Positions 35,457-44,973 of a DNA stretch of 64,000 nt are shown piece by piece (the first letter of the stretch is position 1; the number at the start of each line of letters is the position of its first letter). The position numbers were made by a program, and so were the translations under genes. The stretch is from assembly GCA_002441135.1 (NCBI GenBank), contig DJVJ01000008.1:1-64000 (forward strand), given 5' to 3'. Origin of the DNA: Caryophanales bacterium UBA6259. Its GTDB lineage: Bacteria; Bacillota; Bacilli; Tepidibacillales; Tepidibacillaceae. The notes beneath the pieces were generated by a model. It ran no database searches. It had not been told where the DNA came from and saw nothing but the letters and a program-made list of their open reading frames with translations.

Positions 35457-35496
35457 ATTAATATCCTCCTATTAAACCAAGTTTTACACTATGCAA

Positions 35497-35539
35497 ATAG
35501 TAACATCTTAATTATACAATGACTATGATAAAAATCACA
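35497..35539 (-). promoter_or_regulatory. Crp/Fnr-box promoter of nirK
   Basis: On the minus strand TGTGATTTTTATCATA (35539-35524) is followed by a -10 element TACTAT (35502-35497) whose first base is 29.5 bp from the box centre. That corresponds to a site at -41.5, the class II activator position. A second possible -10, TATAAT (35516-35511), is closer. The same 16-mer occurs at 62080-62095. Confidence 0.75.
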
Positions 35540-35553
35540 TCATAAATACTGCA

Positions 35554-35594
35554 AAACCCGTATTAGTAATTTCATTCATTTACTAAACGGGTTT
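35554..35594 (-). terminator. Probable terminator of the GAF gene
   Basis: AAAACCCGTaTTAGTAA pairs with TTACTAAACGGGTTTT (one bulge); the minus-strand tail is only TTTTGC, so it is a weak terminator. Confidence 0.6.
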
Positions 35595-35611
35595 TGAATC
35601 GATTTAACGCC

Positions 35612-36694
35612 TTATAATTGAGAAAATGAAAAAGGGTTATGGTAACTATAAATGGGTAACTGCATTGTAAAATAGAAATTACCTTCATCCTGATCCGTAA
35701 TAATGGAGCCGCCTATTTCGCCAACACGATCATAGATGGTTTTAAATATTTTTTTAGGATCTGAGATTTCATGATTACTATGACATTCCACAAGAATATA
35801 ATTTTCATCGCGTACAATATGAACCCTTACATGATCCGACTCTTCATTATTCGTTTTACTTAAAAACTCTTTAAGTGACTGAATAATCTTCATCTGGTAG
35901 CTCTCTGGTATCTCTATTATGGATTGATCCAATATCTGAAAATCGAGCTTTCCACGGTTAAATGCCGATAGCTTTTGGTGTTCTTTTTTCAGATATTGAA
36001 CGAGTAGTATATCGTTAATTTCTATTTTGTCATCACTATTTTCCCCATTTTTCTCATTAAGAATTCTTGAATATATATTTGCAGTTTCTAATTCCTTTGC
36101 GATAAGAACTGCAGTGCTTTTAGCAATACTTTCTTCTTGCTCAGTAAATATTCTATACGTCCTTTGTCCAAGAAGAAGAACACCATATATGCTTAATCCT
36201 GAAGCAACGGGAACTGCAATAGTACTTTTAATATGCTCTACCATTAAAATTGGATATTCAATGGGATCGCCTAATACATCATTAGGATAATCATTAATCT
36301 GAATCGTTCGATTAAGTTGAATAGCCTCGCCCGCAACACCTTTTCCTAAACGAATAACAATCCTTTTGTAACGATCATTGGACGCTCCTATTGATAATCT
36401 CCAACGAATTTCATCTGTCATTACATCATAAATTGCTAATCCAATAAAATCGGCTTCTGTACTTTCCTTTACCTCTTCCATTATTTTGGTAAGTGTCTCC
36501 CCCAAAGGAGCATGATTCGGAATGATTTTTTCTTGAATGTTCTTATCTTTAGCTTCATTTATATGAACAACAGATTTTTTCAAACGAGGCTTATTTTTGC
36601 TAAGTATTATTCCAATGAGTATGCCAAGGCTAACCGATATTATCATTATGATTGCAATATAGAATAACAGGGCAATCGACCACATAAACTTCAC
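35612..36694 (-). CDS. Membrane-anchored GAF-domain protein with HATPase-like tail (360 aa)
   Basis: One N-terminal membrane helix (about 5-31), then a GAF domain (about 65-205; GLAIYDVMTDEIRWRLSIGA, RLGKGVAGEAI, STIAVPVASGLSIYGVLLLG). The C-terminal part (about 235-350) resembles a DegS/NreB-type kinase output but lacks the HisKA_3 histidine box and recognisable ATP-binding glycine motifs, apart from a degenerate end (VGEIGGSIITDQDEGNFYF). It therefore looks like a sensor or regulator rather than a kinase. It sits between nirK and the second nar operon. A role like the GAF nitrate receptor NreA, acting with the NreB/NreC-like pair at 55.5-57.4 kb, is possible but unproven. Confidence 0.75.
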   Translation of the reverse strand: MKFMWSIALLFYIAIIMIISVSLGILIGIILSKNKPRLKKSVVHINEAKDKNIQEKIIPNHAPLGETLTKIMEEVKESTEADFIGLAIYDVMTDEIRWRLSIGASNDRYKRIVIRLGKGVAGEAIQLNRTIQINDYPNDVLGDPIEYPILMVEHIKSTIAVPVASGLSIYGVLLLGQRTYRIFTEQEESIAKSTAVLIAKELETANIYSRILNEKNGENSDDKIEINDILLVQYLKKEHQKLSAFNRGKLDFQILDQSIIEIPESYQMKIIQSLKEFLSKTNNEESDHVRVHIVRDENYILVECHSNHEISDPKKIFKTIYDRVGEIGGSIITDQDEGNFYFTMQLPIYSYHNPFSFSQL

Positions 36695-36852
36695 TCTTTC
36701 TTACTACAAGTTATTTTTATTACCCAATCATTTATATATTTATTTTACTCGTATTCTTCTTTTATTACAAAAAGATAGATTCAAAAAAGCTTAGCAAAAG
36801 ATTATCTTCACCCATTTCAATGAGCAAGATTTCAAGCTTTCTTAAAGTATAA

Positions 36853-36884
36853 GGAAAAAAGAGTACGGGGGATACGTACTCTTC
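36853..36884 (-). terminator. Terminator of the narG2H2J2I2 operon
   Basis: AGAGTACG (36860-36867) pairs with CGTACTCT (36875-36882), followed on the minus strand by TTTTTTCC. Confidence 0.85.
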
Positions 36885-36895
36885 TCTCATTTATA

Positions 36896-37633
36896 TTATA
36901 ATTGGGAAGGGTGGGTAGATTTACTATTAGCCTGCCGTATTTGAACTGCTCTTTTAGCATTACGGCTCCGATAGATAATATAACTTCTTTTTAAATATTC
37001 AAGCGGTATACTCCATACATGCACTAAGCGTGTAAAAGGCCATAAGCCAAAGATGGCAAAGGCAAATAGTGTATGCAGTTTAAAAAATAGGGGAACCTCC
37101 TCCATTAATGCTGGATTCGGATTGAGGAGAAGTATTCCTCGTAGCCAAGGGGCTAGTGTTGTACGATAATCAACTTCTCCAACAAAAAGATTGTAGCCTA
37201 AGGTATTATATAAGCCCATCAGTATTTCTAAAAATAATAGGAATGCGATAAGCATATCAGTATAGCTCCCTGTAACTCTTACTCTTTTCACCGAGACTCT
37301 TCGGAAGAGTAAAATACTAATGCCAGCCAGTGTGATGATTCCTGCAAAGCCACCACCAAAGATAGCTCCTGCATGATACATTTCTTCAGTCATTCCAATT
37401 GCCTCTGTTAAAGCTTTTGGAACAAGTAATCCTACTAAATGACCACCTAATACCATTAAGATACCAACATGGAAAAGAATACTTCCCCATTTTAGACTCT
37501 TTTTCTCCATAAACTCACTTGATTGAGCGGTCCAACCAAACTGGTCATAATTGTAGCGATAAATATGACCAACGATAAACAAAGTAAGCATAACATAGGG
37601 AAATATGACCCATAAAAGCTGGTTCCAAAACAT
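36896..37633 (-). CDS. narI: Respiratory nitrate reductase gamma subunit, copy 2 (245 aa)
   Basis: Diheme cytochrome b that oxidises menaquinol at the outer face and passes electrons to NarH. Five helices. The heme ligands H55, H65, H187 and H205 are in place with spacings almost identical to the Escherichia coli protein (56, 66, 187, 205). The C-terminal extension after residue 220 is longer and basic (RSRNAKRAVQIRQ). Last gene of the operon; its ATG overlaps the narJ stop by one base (TAATG-type coupling). Confidence 0.95.
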   Translation of the reverse strand: MFWNQLLWVIFPYVMLTLFIVGHIYRYNYDQFGWTAQSSEFMEKKSLKWGSILFHVGILMVLGGHLVGLLVPKALTEAIGMTEEMYHAGAIFGGGFAGIITLAGISILLFRRVSVKRVRVTGSYTDMLIAFLLFLEILMGLYNTLGYNLFVGEVDYRTTLAPWLRGILLLNPNPALMEEVPLFFKLHTLFAFAIFGLWPFTRLVHVWSIPLEYLKRSYIIYRSRNAKRAVQIRQANSKSTHPSQL

Positions 37634-38184
37634 TATTCCACCTCCCTATCGAATAAAATTAATCCGTTCTGTGTGAGTGATAGATATGCTTCTATTAATT
37701 GTGTGTATGGACTTTCTAAAGCTTGCAATTCTTCTTTCAAATTCATAATGGTTTCTTCAAATTGCGTGATTAAAGGCATTGCCACTTCTTCTTTTGCTAT
37801 CGTTAGAAACTCTACGAATAAAGGAAAGTAGTCGGGCATTTCTTCCGTGTCCATTACAAAGCCTGCTTTTATATAGGTTTGCTTTAGCTGAACTAATCGC
37901 CCACCACGTTCTTTTTCTTCCTTTAGCTTCGAATAGGTAAGATACAGATTCGTTTTTTCATTAAAATCAAAGGTTCTGACGTATTGATCCTGTAAATCAT
38001 CGATACTCTTTGAATCTACAAAGGCTATGAAATCCTGCAATTTTTCCGCCACTTCTTGATTTATCTCATGAAAAGTAGACTCATTCATCATTTCCTTTAG
38101 ATCATTTTTTATAAATTGAACATTCTCTTGACTAGGGTATTGCATTAAGATAGAGATAACCTGCAATAACTCTTTATTTGTCAT
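37633..38184 (-). CDS. narJ: Nitrate reductase assembly chaperone, copy 2 (183 aa)
   Basis: NarJ/TorD-type chaperone that holds NarG during molybdenum-cofactor insertion and is not part of the final enzyme. All-helical, with the family block YVRTFDFNEKTNLYLTY (about 67-83) and the PDYFPLFVEFL motif. I place the start at ATG 38184 (MTNKELLQV), which has GGTGAC just upstream and overlaps the narH end by 11 bases; the ATG at 38196 lacks a ribosome binding site. Confidence 0.92.
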   Translation of the reverse strand: MTNKELLQVISILMQYPSQENVQFIKNDLKEMMNESTFHEINQEVAEKLQDFIAFVDSKSIDDLQDQYVRTFDFNEKTNLYLTYSKLKEEKERGGRLVQLKQTYIKAGFVMDTEEMPDYFPLFVEFLTIAKEEVAMPLITQFEETIMNLKEELQALESPYTQLIEAYLSLTQNGLILFDREVE

Positions 38185-39703
38185 TTTTGTCACCATTTAA
38201 TAGATAAAAGGAATGGTTGTCACCAATATAGTCCCCAGTCATACATGTATTACAATCTCCGCCAGCAAAATCAAATCCAGTAGAGCCTTGCTCATGGTAT
38301 AAATGGATAAACTCCTCTTTATGTGCTGGTGGAATGACAAATCGATCCTCATATTTTGCAATTGCAAGTAAACGATACATTTCTTCAATCATTGTTTCGG
38401 TTAATCCTAAGCCTTCTAATTGCTTAAGGTCATATTCTTTGCCAATATTCTTCGCTCTCATATATTGTCTCATTACTGCCATTTTCTTAAGCACAGTTTT
38501 AATGACCTCTTCATCCCCAGCCGTTAATAAATTTGCTAGGTATTGAACTGGAATTCTCATTTCATCAATGGCAGGGAAAATGTCACTTGGGTCAAGACCA
38601 CTTCCTTTTCCCTCCACCATATTCATAATTGGGCTTAATGGAGGTACATACCACACCATCGGCAATGTTCTGTACTCAGGATGCAATGGTAAAGCAATTC
38701 CATATTCTACGGCCAACTTATAAATCGGAGAATTCTGAGCTGCTTTAATCCAGTCATCAGTAATCCCTTCCTTCTTGGCTTGGTTAATGATTTCAGGATC
38801 AAAAGGATCAAGGAAGACACTAAGATGGGATTGGTAAAGCTCCTTTTCGTTTTCGACAGATGCAGCCTGTTCCACTTTATCCGCATCATAAAGTAAAACT
38901 CCAATATAGCGAATACGTCCTGTACAGGTTTCACCACAAACCGTTGGCAAGCCTGCTTCAATTCTTGGGAAGCAGAAGGTACATTTCTCTGCCTTTTTCG
39001 TTTGCCAGTTAAAATAAACCTTCTTATAAGGACAACCAGTCATACAATACCGCCAGCCTCGACAGGCTTCCTGATCAACTAGTACAATACCGTCCTCATC
39101 TCTTTTGTACATGGCACCTGATGGACAGGAAGCAACACAAGAAGGATTTAGGCAATGCTCACAAATTCTTGGAAGATGCATCATAAATGCCTGTTCAAAC
39201 TCAAGCTTGATTGATTCCTCTATATCCTTCATATTTGGATCTAGCTTTCCTGTCACATGAGCTCCTGCTAAATCATCTTCCCAGTTTGGTCCCCATTTCA
39301 GCTCTAAAAAGTCTCCGGTAACCTGTGATTTAGGTCTTGCAACAGGCTGGTGCTTCTTCTGTGGACTATTTGTTAATGTTTCATAATCATAGGTCCATGG
39401 CTCATAATAATCATCCATCGTTGGAAGGTCTGGATTGTGGAAAATATTTGCCAGCTTGCTGATTCTGTTACCTGCTTTTAGCTGAAGTTTACCGTTTTTC
39501 AGCTTCCAGCCACCTTTATATTTCTCTTGGTTTTCCCATTGGATAGGGTAACCAATTCCTGGCTTAGTTTCTACGTTATTAAACCACATATATTCTGCAC
39601 CTGGTCGATTTGTCCACGTGTTTTTACATGTCACACTACAGGTATGACAGCCAATACATTTATCTAAATTCATTACCATAGCTACTTGTGCTTTAATCCT
39701 CAA
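38174..39703 (-). CDS. narH: Respiratory nitrate reductase beta subunit, copy 2 (509 aa)
   Basis: Electron-transfer subunit with four Fe-S clusters bound by four cysteine groups: CIGCHTCSVTCKNTW near the N-terminus, CEHCLNPSCVASCPSGA, CRGWRYCMTGCPYKK (the Trp that replaces one Cys gives the [3Fe-4S] cluster) and CTFCFPRIEAGLPTVC. All are intact. The start is TTG 39703 with AAGGAGG about 9 bases upstream; it overlaps the narG end by 11 bases. The C-terminal tail has an extra CNTC motif (GGDCNTCMTGDY), also present in copy 1. Confidence 0.95.
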   Translation of the reverse strand: MRIKAQVAMVMNLDKCIGCHTCSVTCKNTWTNRPGAEYMWFNNVETKPGIGYPIQWENQEKYKGGWKLKNGKLQLKAGNRISKLANIFHNPDLPTMDDYYEPWTYDYETLTNSPQKKHQPVARPKSQVTGDFLELKWGPNWEDDLAGAHVTGKLDPNMKDIEESIKLEFEQAFMMHLPRICEHCLNPSCVASCPSGAMYKRDEDGIVLVDQEACRGWRYCMTGCPYKKVYFNWQTKKAEKCTFCFPRIEAGLPTVCGETCTGRIRYIGVLLYDADKVEQAASVENEKELYQSHLSVFLDPFDPEIINQAKKEGITDDWIKAAQNSPIYKLAVEYGIALPLHPEYRTLPMVWYVPPLSPIMNMVEGKGSGLDPSDIFPAIDEMRIPVQYLANLLTAGDEEVIKTVLKKMAVMRQYMRAKNIGKEYDLKQLEGLGLTETMIEEMYRLLAIAKYEDRFVIPPAHKEEFIHLYHEQGSTGFDFAGGDCNTCMTGDYIGDNHSFYLLNGDKNDK

Positions 39704-42700
39704 GCCAATCCACCTCCTTCAATTTGCGGATGACTACCTTTAGGTCTCTTTGGTTTCCAGTCGGTCCATAATAATTAAATCCATAGCTTAATTGCGCATA
39801 GCCACCAATCAAATGAGTTGGTTTTAAATGGATTCTAGTAGGACTATTATGGGTTCCTCCTCTTAAATGTGTAATGGTAGAGCCAGGGGTATTAAGTGTT
39901 TTATCCTGTGCATGATACATAAAAGTTGTACCTCTTGGAATTCTGTGACTCACAACTGCTCTAGCAACAACAACTCCATTACGGTTATATACTTCAATCC
40001 AGTCATTATCCTTAATTCCGATTTCCTCTGCATCTTGATTGTTCATCCAGACGTTTGGACCGCCACGGAATAATGTTTGCATGGTTAGAGAATCGCCATA
40101 CATACTATGAATATTCCATTTTCCATGTGGAGTTAAATAACGTAATGTAATTGATTTCCCTTCAGTATCTGGTGCATTCTCATATGCTGCAAAGGCCTGA
40201 GTTGGCAATGTTGGCTTAAATACAGGTAAACCTTCACCATACTCTAGCATGATTTCGTGATCAACATAGAAATGCTGACGACCAGACAAGGTTCTAAATG
40301 GGATTAATCGCTCAATATTATTGGTAAATGGTGAATAGCGTCGTCCATCTTGGTTATTACCACTAAATACAGGTGTAGAGATAACCTCTTTTGGTTGAGC
40401 GGTAATGTCTGCGAAATTAAATCGTTCATTTTGACGGTCTTCTGCTAAGTCCTTTAGCTTCAATCCCGTTTTCTTTTCTTCCGCTTCCCAGGCCTTCATT
40501 GCCATTTTTCCGTTTGTGGCACTAGATAGAGTAAGAATTGCTTCCGCTATATTACGATCTGTTTCTAAGCTTGGTAATCCTTTTGCAATACCCTCTTTTT
40601 TCACGACACCAATCAATGATTTTAATTGCTCATACTCCTCTTTAGCCGACCAAGAAACACCGTGGGCACCTACTGGGTTCTTTTCTAGCAATGGGCCTAA
40701 GGAAATATATTTATCATAGATTTGCGTATAATCTCTTTCCACAATTGCTAGCTTTGGCATGGTTTTACCTGGAATCGCTTCTACTTCACCCTTACGCCAA
40801 TCCCTTACTTTACCAAATGGCTGAGCTAATTCATCAGGTGAATCGTGTAATAAAGGCATAGTTACCACATCTTTATAGGTGTTAGGTAGAAATGCTTTAG
40901 CCATTTCTGAAAAGTCCTTTGCTAATCCTTTAAAAATCTCAAAATCTGACTTCGCTTCCCACGGCGATGCCACAGCAGGATTAAACGGATGGACAAATGG
41001 GTGCATATCAGTACTACTTAGATCGTGCTTTTCATACCATGTTGCTGCTGGTAATACAATATCGGAATATAGTGCTGTTCCTGACATTCTAAACTCTAAA
41101 TTCACTAATAGATCTAGCTTGCCAATTGGAGCTTCCTTTTGCCAGTTAATTTCCTCTGTTTTCAATTCCGGGTTTTCTTCACTTAGTGTTCCGTCCACTG
41201 TCCCTAGGAAATGCTTTAAGAAATAATCATGACCTTTACCCGAGCTTGAAATTAAGTTGGCACGCCATACGAAAAGCGTTCGCGGATAATTTACTGGGTG
41301 ATCAGGATCCTCTACTGCAAATTGCATTTTATTATCCTTTAACTGCTGAACTACATAATCTACCAGCTCTTCATTAGATGATTTTCCAAGCTTTGCTGCT
41401 TCTGATTGTAGCTCTATTGAGTTGCGGTTAAATTGTGGATACGATGGCAACCAGCCTAAGCGAGCTGCTAATGCGTTATAATCTGCCGCATGCTCATATC
41501 TCGGCTTTTCTACGGTTGCAGCAATTAAGCTACTCATTGGGTGTTCTTCAAACCGCCATTGATCTGTTGCAAAATAGTAATAGGAGGTCGCATTCTGTAA
41601 TCTTGGTGGCATTGACCAATCTCTCGCAAAGGCGATTGCTTGCCAGCCTTCTGCAGGTCGAACTTTTTCTTGACCAACATAGTGAGCCCAACCCCCACCA
41701 TTAACTCCTTGTGAGCCAGTTAATAAAACAAGGTTTAAAATGGTTCGGTAGATGGTATCCGCATTATACCAATGGTTAATACCAGCACCCATGATAATCA
41801 TCGAACGTCCTTTTGTATCAACCGCGTTTTGCGCAAACTCTCTAGCAATTTGAATCACTTGCTTTCGCTCCACACCTGTAAATTGTTCCTGCCATGCAGG
41901 TGTATAAGCTTCTAAGTCGTTAAAATCCTTTGGATAGCCTTCTCCAAATCCACGATCTACTCCATAGTTGGCTAACATCATATCGAAGACAGTAGTAACA
42001 ATTATTTCTTCGCCATTATACTGAAGTTTTTTAATTGGAATGGATCGTTTAATCACATCACGCTTTAGGTCATCAAAATATGGTAGATGAAGGATTTCAA
42101 TTTGGTCTTCTACACCTAATAAGGAAAGACGTGGTTGATAGGATTTACCGTTCTCATCCTCCATTTTTAAGTTCCAATTACCTTTACCCTCATGACGATG
42201 TCCAATACTTCCCTTTGGAATAACAAGCTGGTTCGTTTCCTCATCGATTACCACTGTTTTCCAATCGGCATTTGCTGTATCTAGCCCTAAATCACTAGCT
42301 AAAAGAAAACGGTCGGTTACATATGCTTCTCCCGATTTTTTCAGCGTAATCAGATTAGGTAAGTCTGTATATTTTTTTGCATAATCATAAAAATAGTCTG
42401 TTTGCTTCTCTACATAAAACTCCTTTAAAATAACATGAGTCATTGCTTGTGCCAATGCTCCGTCTGAGCCAGGATTTGCAGCTAACCAGGTATCTGCAAA
42501 TTTAACCGATTCAGCGTAATCTGGACTAACAGATACCACCTTTGTTCCTTTATAGCGAACTTCAGTCATAAAATGAGCATCTGGTGTTCTAGTTAATGGT
42601 ACATTGGAGCCCCACATCATTAAATAGCCTGCATTATACCAATCACTACTTTCTGGCACATCAGTCTGTTCTCCCCAAATCTGTGGAGATGCAGGTGGTA

Positions 42701-43379
42701 AATCAGCGTACCAGTCATAAAAGCTTAGCATTGGCGAACCCACTAAGGATAAAAACCTTGATCCAGCTGCATAACTAACCATCGACATTGCTGGTATTGG
42801 TGTAAAGCCTGCAATTCGGTCAGGTCCATAGGTTTGAATGGTATAAATCATTTGTGCAGAAATAATTTGGTTAACCTCTTCCCAAGATGCACGGACTAAG
42901 CCACCCTTACCTCTAGCTTCTTTATATTCCTTTGATTTTTCTGGATTCTCGACAATACTTTTCCAAGCTTCAATTGGATCACTTGTCTTTTGTAGTGCTT
43001 CTCTCCAATACTTTAGTAATACCCCTCTAACGTATGGGAACTTTACACGTAATGGACTATAGCTATACCAAGAAAAAGAAGCTCCTCTTGGACATCCCCT
43101 TGGCTCATACTCTGGCATATCAGGACCTGTGGTTGGATAATCAGTTGCTTGGTTTTCCCAAGTAATAATTCCATCCTTCACAAAGACATTCCAGCTACAA
43201 GACCCCGTACAGTTCACTCCATGTGTAGTTCGTACTACTTTATCATGCTGCCATCTCTGGCGGTACAGTTTTTCCCATTCACGATCTTTTGGAGAAAGTT
43301 CACTCCAGCCATCCGAATACGTCTCTAATGGTTTAAAAAAACGCAGCTTCTTTCCTAAAGGTGAGAGCCTTTTTTTCAA
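39693..43379 (-). CDS. narG: Respiratory nitrate reductase alpha subunit, copy 2 (1228 aa)
   Basis: Catalytic subunit of membrane-bound nitrate reductase, with bis-MGD molybdenum cofactor and the FS0 [4Fe-4S] cluster. FS0 ligands H53, C57, C61 (THGVNCTGSC) and C96 (RGCPRG) are present. The PESSDWYNAGY segment that carries the Mo-coordinating Asp in NarG is conserved, and there is no Tat motif, as usual for NarG. The start is TTG 43379 with GGGAGGGG upstream. It is the first gene of narG2H2J2I2, with a regulatory palindrome about 100 bases upstream. Copy 1 (49.2-52.9 kb) is clearly homologous but diverged throughout, so this is an old duplication. Confidence 0.96.
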   Translation of the reverse strand: MKKRLSPLGKKLRFFKPLETYSDGWSELSPKDREWEKLYRQRWQHDKVVRTTHGVNCTGSCSWNVFVKDGIITWENQATDYPTTGPDMPEYEPRGCPRGASFSWYSYSPLRVKFPYVRGVLLKYWREALQKTSDPIEAWKSIVENPEKSKEYKEARGKGGLVRASWEEVNQIISAQMIYTIQTYGPDRIAGFTPIPAMSMVSYAAGSRFLSLVGSPMLSFYDWYADLPPASPQIWGEQTDVPESSDWYNAGYLMMWGSNVPLTRTPDAHFMTEVRYKGTKVVSVSPDYAESVKFADTWLAANPGSDGALAQAMTHVILKEFYVEKQTDYFYDYAKKYTDLPNLITLKKSGEAYVTDRFLLASDLGLDTANADWKTVVIDEETNQLVIPKGSIGHRHEGKGNWNLKMEDENGKSYQPRLSLLGVEDQIEILHLPYFDDLKRDVIKRSIPIKKLQYNGEEIIVTTVFDMMLANYGVDRGFGEGYPKDFNDLEAYTPAWQEQFTGVERKQVIQIAREFAQNAVDTKGRSMIIMGAGINHWYNADTIYRTILNLVLLTGSQGVNGGGWAHYVGQEKVRPAEGWQAIAFARDWSMPPRLQNATSYYYFATDQWRFEEHPMSSLIAATVEKPRYEHAADYNALAARLGWLPSYPQFNRNSIELQSEAAKLGKSSNEELVDYVVQQLKDNKMQFAVEDPDHPVNYPRTLFVWRANLISSSGKGHDYFLKHFLGTVDGTLSEENPELKTEEINWQKEAPIGKLDLLVNLEFRMSGTALYSDIVLPAATWYEKHDLSSTDMHPFVHPFNPAVASPWEAKSDFEIFKGLAKDFSEMAKAFLPNTYKDVVTMPLLHDSPDELAQPFGKVRDWRKGEVEAIPGKTMPKLAIVERDYTQIYDKYISLGPLLEKNPVGAHGVSWSAKEEYEQLKSLIGVVKKEGIAKGLPSLETDRNIAEAILTLSSATNGKMAMKAWEAEEKKTGLKLKDLAEDRQNERFNFADITAQPKEVISTPVFSGNNQDGRRYSPFTNNIERLIPFRTLSGRQHFYVDHEIMLEYGEGLPVFKPTLPTQAFAAYENAPDTEGKSITLRYLTPHGKWNIHSMYGDSLTMQTLFRGGPNVWMNNQDAEEIGIKDNDWIEVYNRNGVVVARAVVSHRIPRGTTFMYHAQDKTLNTPGSTITHLRGGTHNSPTRIHLKPTHLIGGYAQLSYGFNYYGPTGNQRDLKVVIRKLKEVDWLED

Positions 43380-43437
43380 TTGTTTCCCCTCCCTAATTTA
43401 TTTCAATGTTATGTAAGCGTTTAATTTTCTCTTATTT

Positions 43438-43511
43438 CTATTACATCGTATTTTGACGTTGATGAATATCAGGGAACTCCCCCCTTTTTAATCTAGAAAT
43501 CCCCCTATTTT
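43438..43511 (-). promoter_or_regulatory. narG2 promoter with AGGGAACTCCCC palindrome
   Basis: Palindrome at 43471-43482 within TATCAGGGAACTCCC (43467-43481). A second conserved block, CCCCCTATTTT, is at 43501-43511. Downstream on the minus strand are possible -10 elements TACGAT (43450-43445) or TAATAG (43443-43438), placing the palindrome centre near -41 to -45. The same arrangement is found upstream of narK1. Confidence 0.65.
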
Positions 43512-43548
43512 CAAAAAGACTGAGAAATGCTGAAAATTCTGCTAATAC

Positions 43549-43576
43549 AAAAAAAGAACCCCTAAAAAGGGATTCT
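43549..43576 (-). terminator. Terminator of the narK1-narK2 unit
   Basis: AGAACCCC (43555-43562) pairs with GGGATTCT (43569-43576, one G-T pair); on the minus strand a run of seven T follows. Confidence 0.8.
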
Positions 43577-43608
43577 AATTTATTGTGATATAAATAGATT
43601 CAATTCAA

Positions 43609-44919
43609 TTAATTACCTTTTCCATACGCTTTCATTAAAATATAAGAAACAAATATTGCAATAATCGCTAAACCTACATATACTAAAAATCCTTTGGCAT
43701 AACCTTCAATACCAAATAGATCAATCGATAAACCAAGTAGTGGAGGAACTGCAAATCCACCAAAGGCTCCTAAACCTCCTACCCAGCCACTTGCACCACC
43801 CGGGGCTTTGGGTACGTATTTAGGTACCAGTTTAAATACAGCCGCATTTGCTATTCCCATTCCAACCGCTAAAATAACCTCTCCTAATAACGCAACTATA
43901 AAGCTTTTAGTATAAACTAAGATAAGCGCCCCAATTAAGACGATGAAATAGCTAACAATCGCTGTTTTTTCCCCACCAAATTGATCGCTAATTTTACCAC
44001 CATAAACTCGAATAAATGCAGCAAATAAGGAAAAGCCCAAAGCCATTAAAAGTCCTGACTCCCATACTCCTATTCCATGATACTGAACCCAATAGGTAGG
44101 AAACCAGCCTGTTAAAGCAAGAAATCCTCCAAACGAAGTAAAATATAAGGCAACTAAGCCCCAGGTTCCTGGTATTTTAGCCGAAATCATGAGAGATTCC
44201 TTTATCTTACCTGAAGGAAAAAGCTCTTGCCCTAATTCCTTTGAAGCTCGGATTGATTCTTCTTTGTCTACTCCTTTATTCATTAACTGAAAGTAGTACG
44301 CATCCTGCGAAAACAACCAGTAGATAATGGTGCCAATCAATAAAAAGAAAAACCAAGCTGCATAGGAACTAGGTAATCCTAAAAATTTTAAGGCAAAAGG
44401 CAAAATCATTCCAAATAGTCCAGGTGCAGCATTACCTAAGCCTGCAAAAGTACCTAATGCAGCTCCTTGCTTTTCTTGAGGAAACCAATAGGAGGTTTGT
44501 GGAACACCTACAGAAAATGTTGCTATCCCACTTCCACTTAGCAATCCAAAAAAGATGATTAAGGGATACATTTTCATAGTTAAGCCTTCAGGATAGTAAA
44601 GAAAAAGGATTGTTGTTAATCCAGCCATCCCTATAATAGAAAGGCTTAATAGGGTTAATAATGGTTTTTTGCCTCCTATTTTATCAACCCAGGCACCAAA
44701 GGGAATTCGTAATAAAGAGCCCGTTAAATTAGGGGCTGCGATCAGCAATCCTAATAATATGCCTGGCATATTCAATATTTCATTAAAATTAAACGCCACT
44801 GGGCCATATAAAGAAACCGCAGCAAATCCAATAAAATAACCAAAAGTTGCCATACTTAATCCTACTCTTGAATTCCCTTTTAATTGGTACTTAAATTTTA
44901 GACCTTCGCTATTATCCAT
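43609..44919 (-). CDS. narK: Nitrate/nitrite transporter NarK2-like (436 aa)
   Basis: MFS transporter of the nitrate/nitrite porter family, 12 helices. Signature regions: SVGVPQTSYWFPQEKQGAALG (about 138-158, in part) with glycine-rich nitrate-signature residues, PAFNLTGSLLRIPFGAWVDK-like helix 2 region with the conserved Arg, and GMGIANAAVFKLVPKY in helix 10. Second gene of a pair, 55 bases after narK1. Pairs of NarK1 (H+ symport) and NarK2 (nitrate/nitrite antiport) are known in other denitrifiers; which is which here is inferred. Confidence 0.9.
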   Translation of the reverse strand: MDNSEGLKFKYQLKGNSRVGLSMATFGYFIGFAAVSLYGPVAFNFNEILNMPGILLGLLIAAPNLTGSLLRIPFGAWVDKIGGKKPLLTLLSLSIIGMAGLTTILFLYYPEGLTMKMYPLIIFFGLLSGSGIATFSVGVPQTSYWFPQEKQGAALGTFAGLGNAAPGLFGMILPFALKFLGLPSSYAAWFFFLLIGTIIYWLFSQDAYYFQLMNKGVDKEESIRASKELGQELFPSGKIKESLMISAKIPGTWGLVALYFTSFGGFLALTGWFPTYWVQYHGIGVWESGLLMALGFSLFAAFIRVYGGKISDQFGGEKTAIVSYFIVLIGALILVYTKSFIVALLGEVILAVGMGIANAAVFKLVPKYVPKAPGGASGWVGGLGAFGGFAVPPLLGLSIDLFGIEGYAKGFLVYVGLAIIAIFVSYILMKAYGKGN

Positions 44920-44973
44920 CTGACTCCCTCCTTTTTCTTTATTATCCTATTTTCCCCTTGTACTTTGCTAGTT

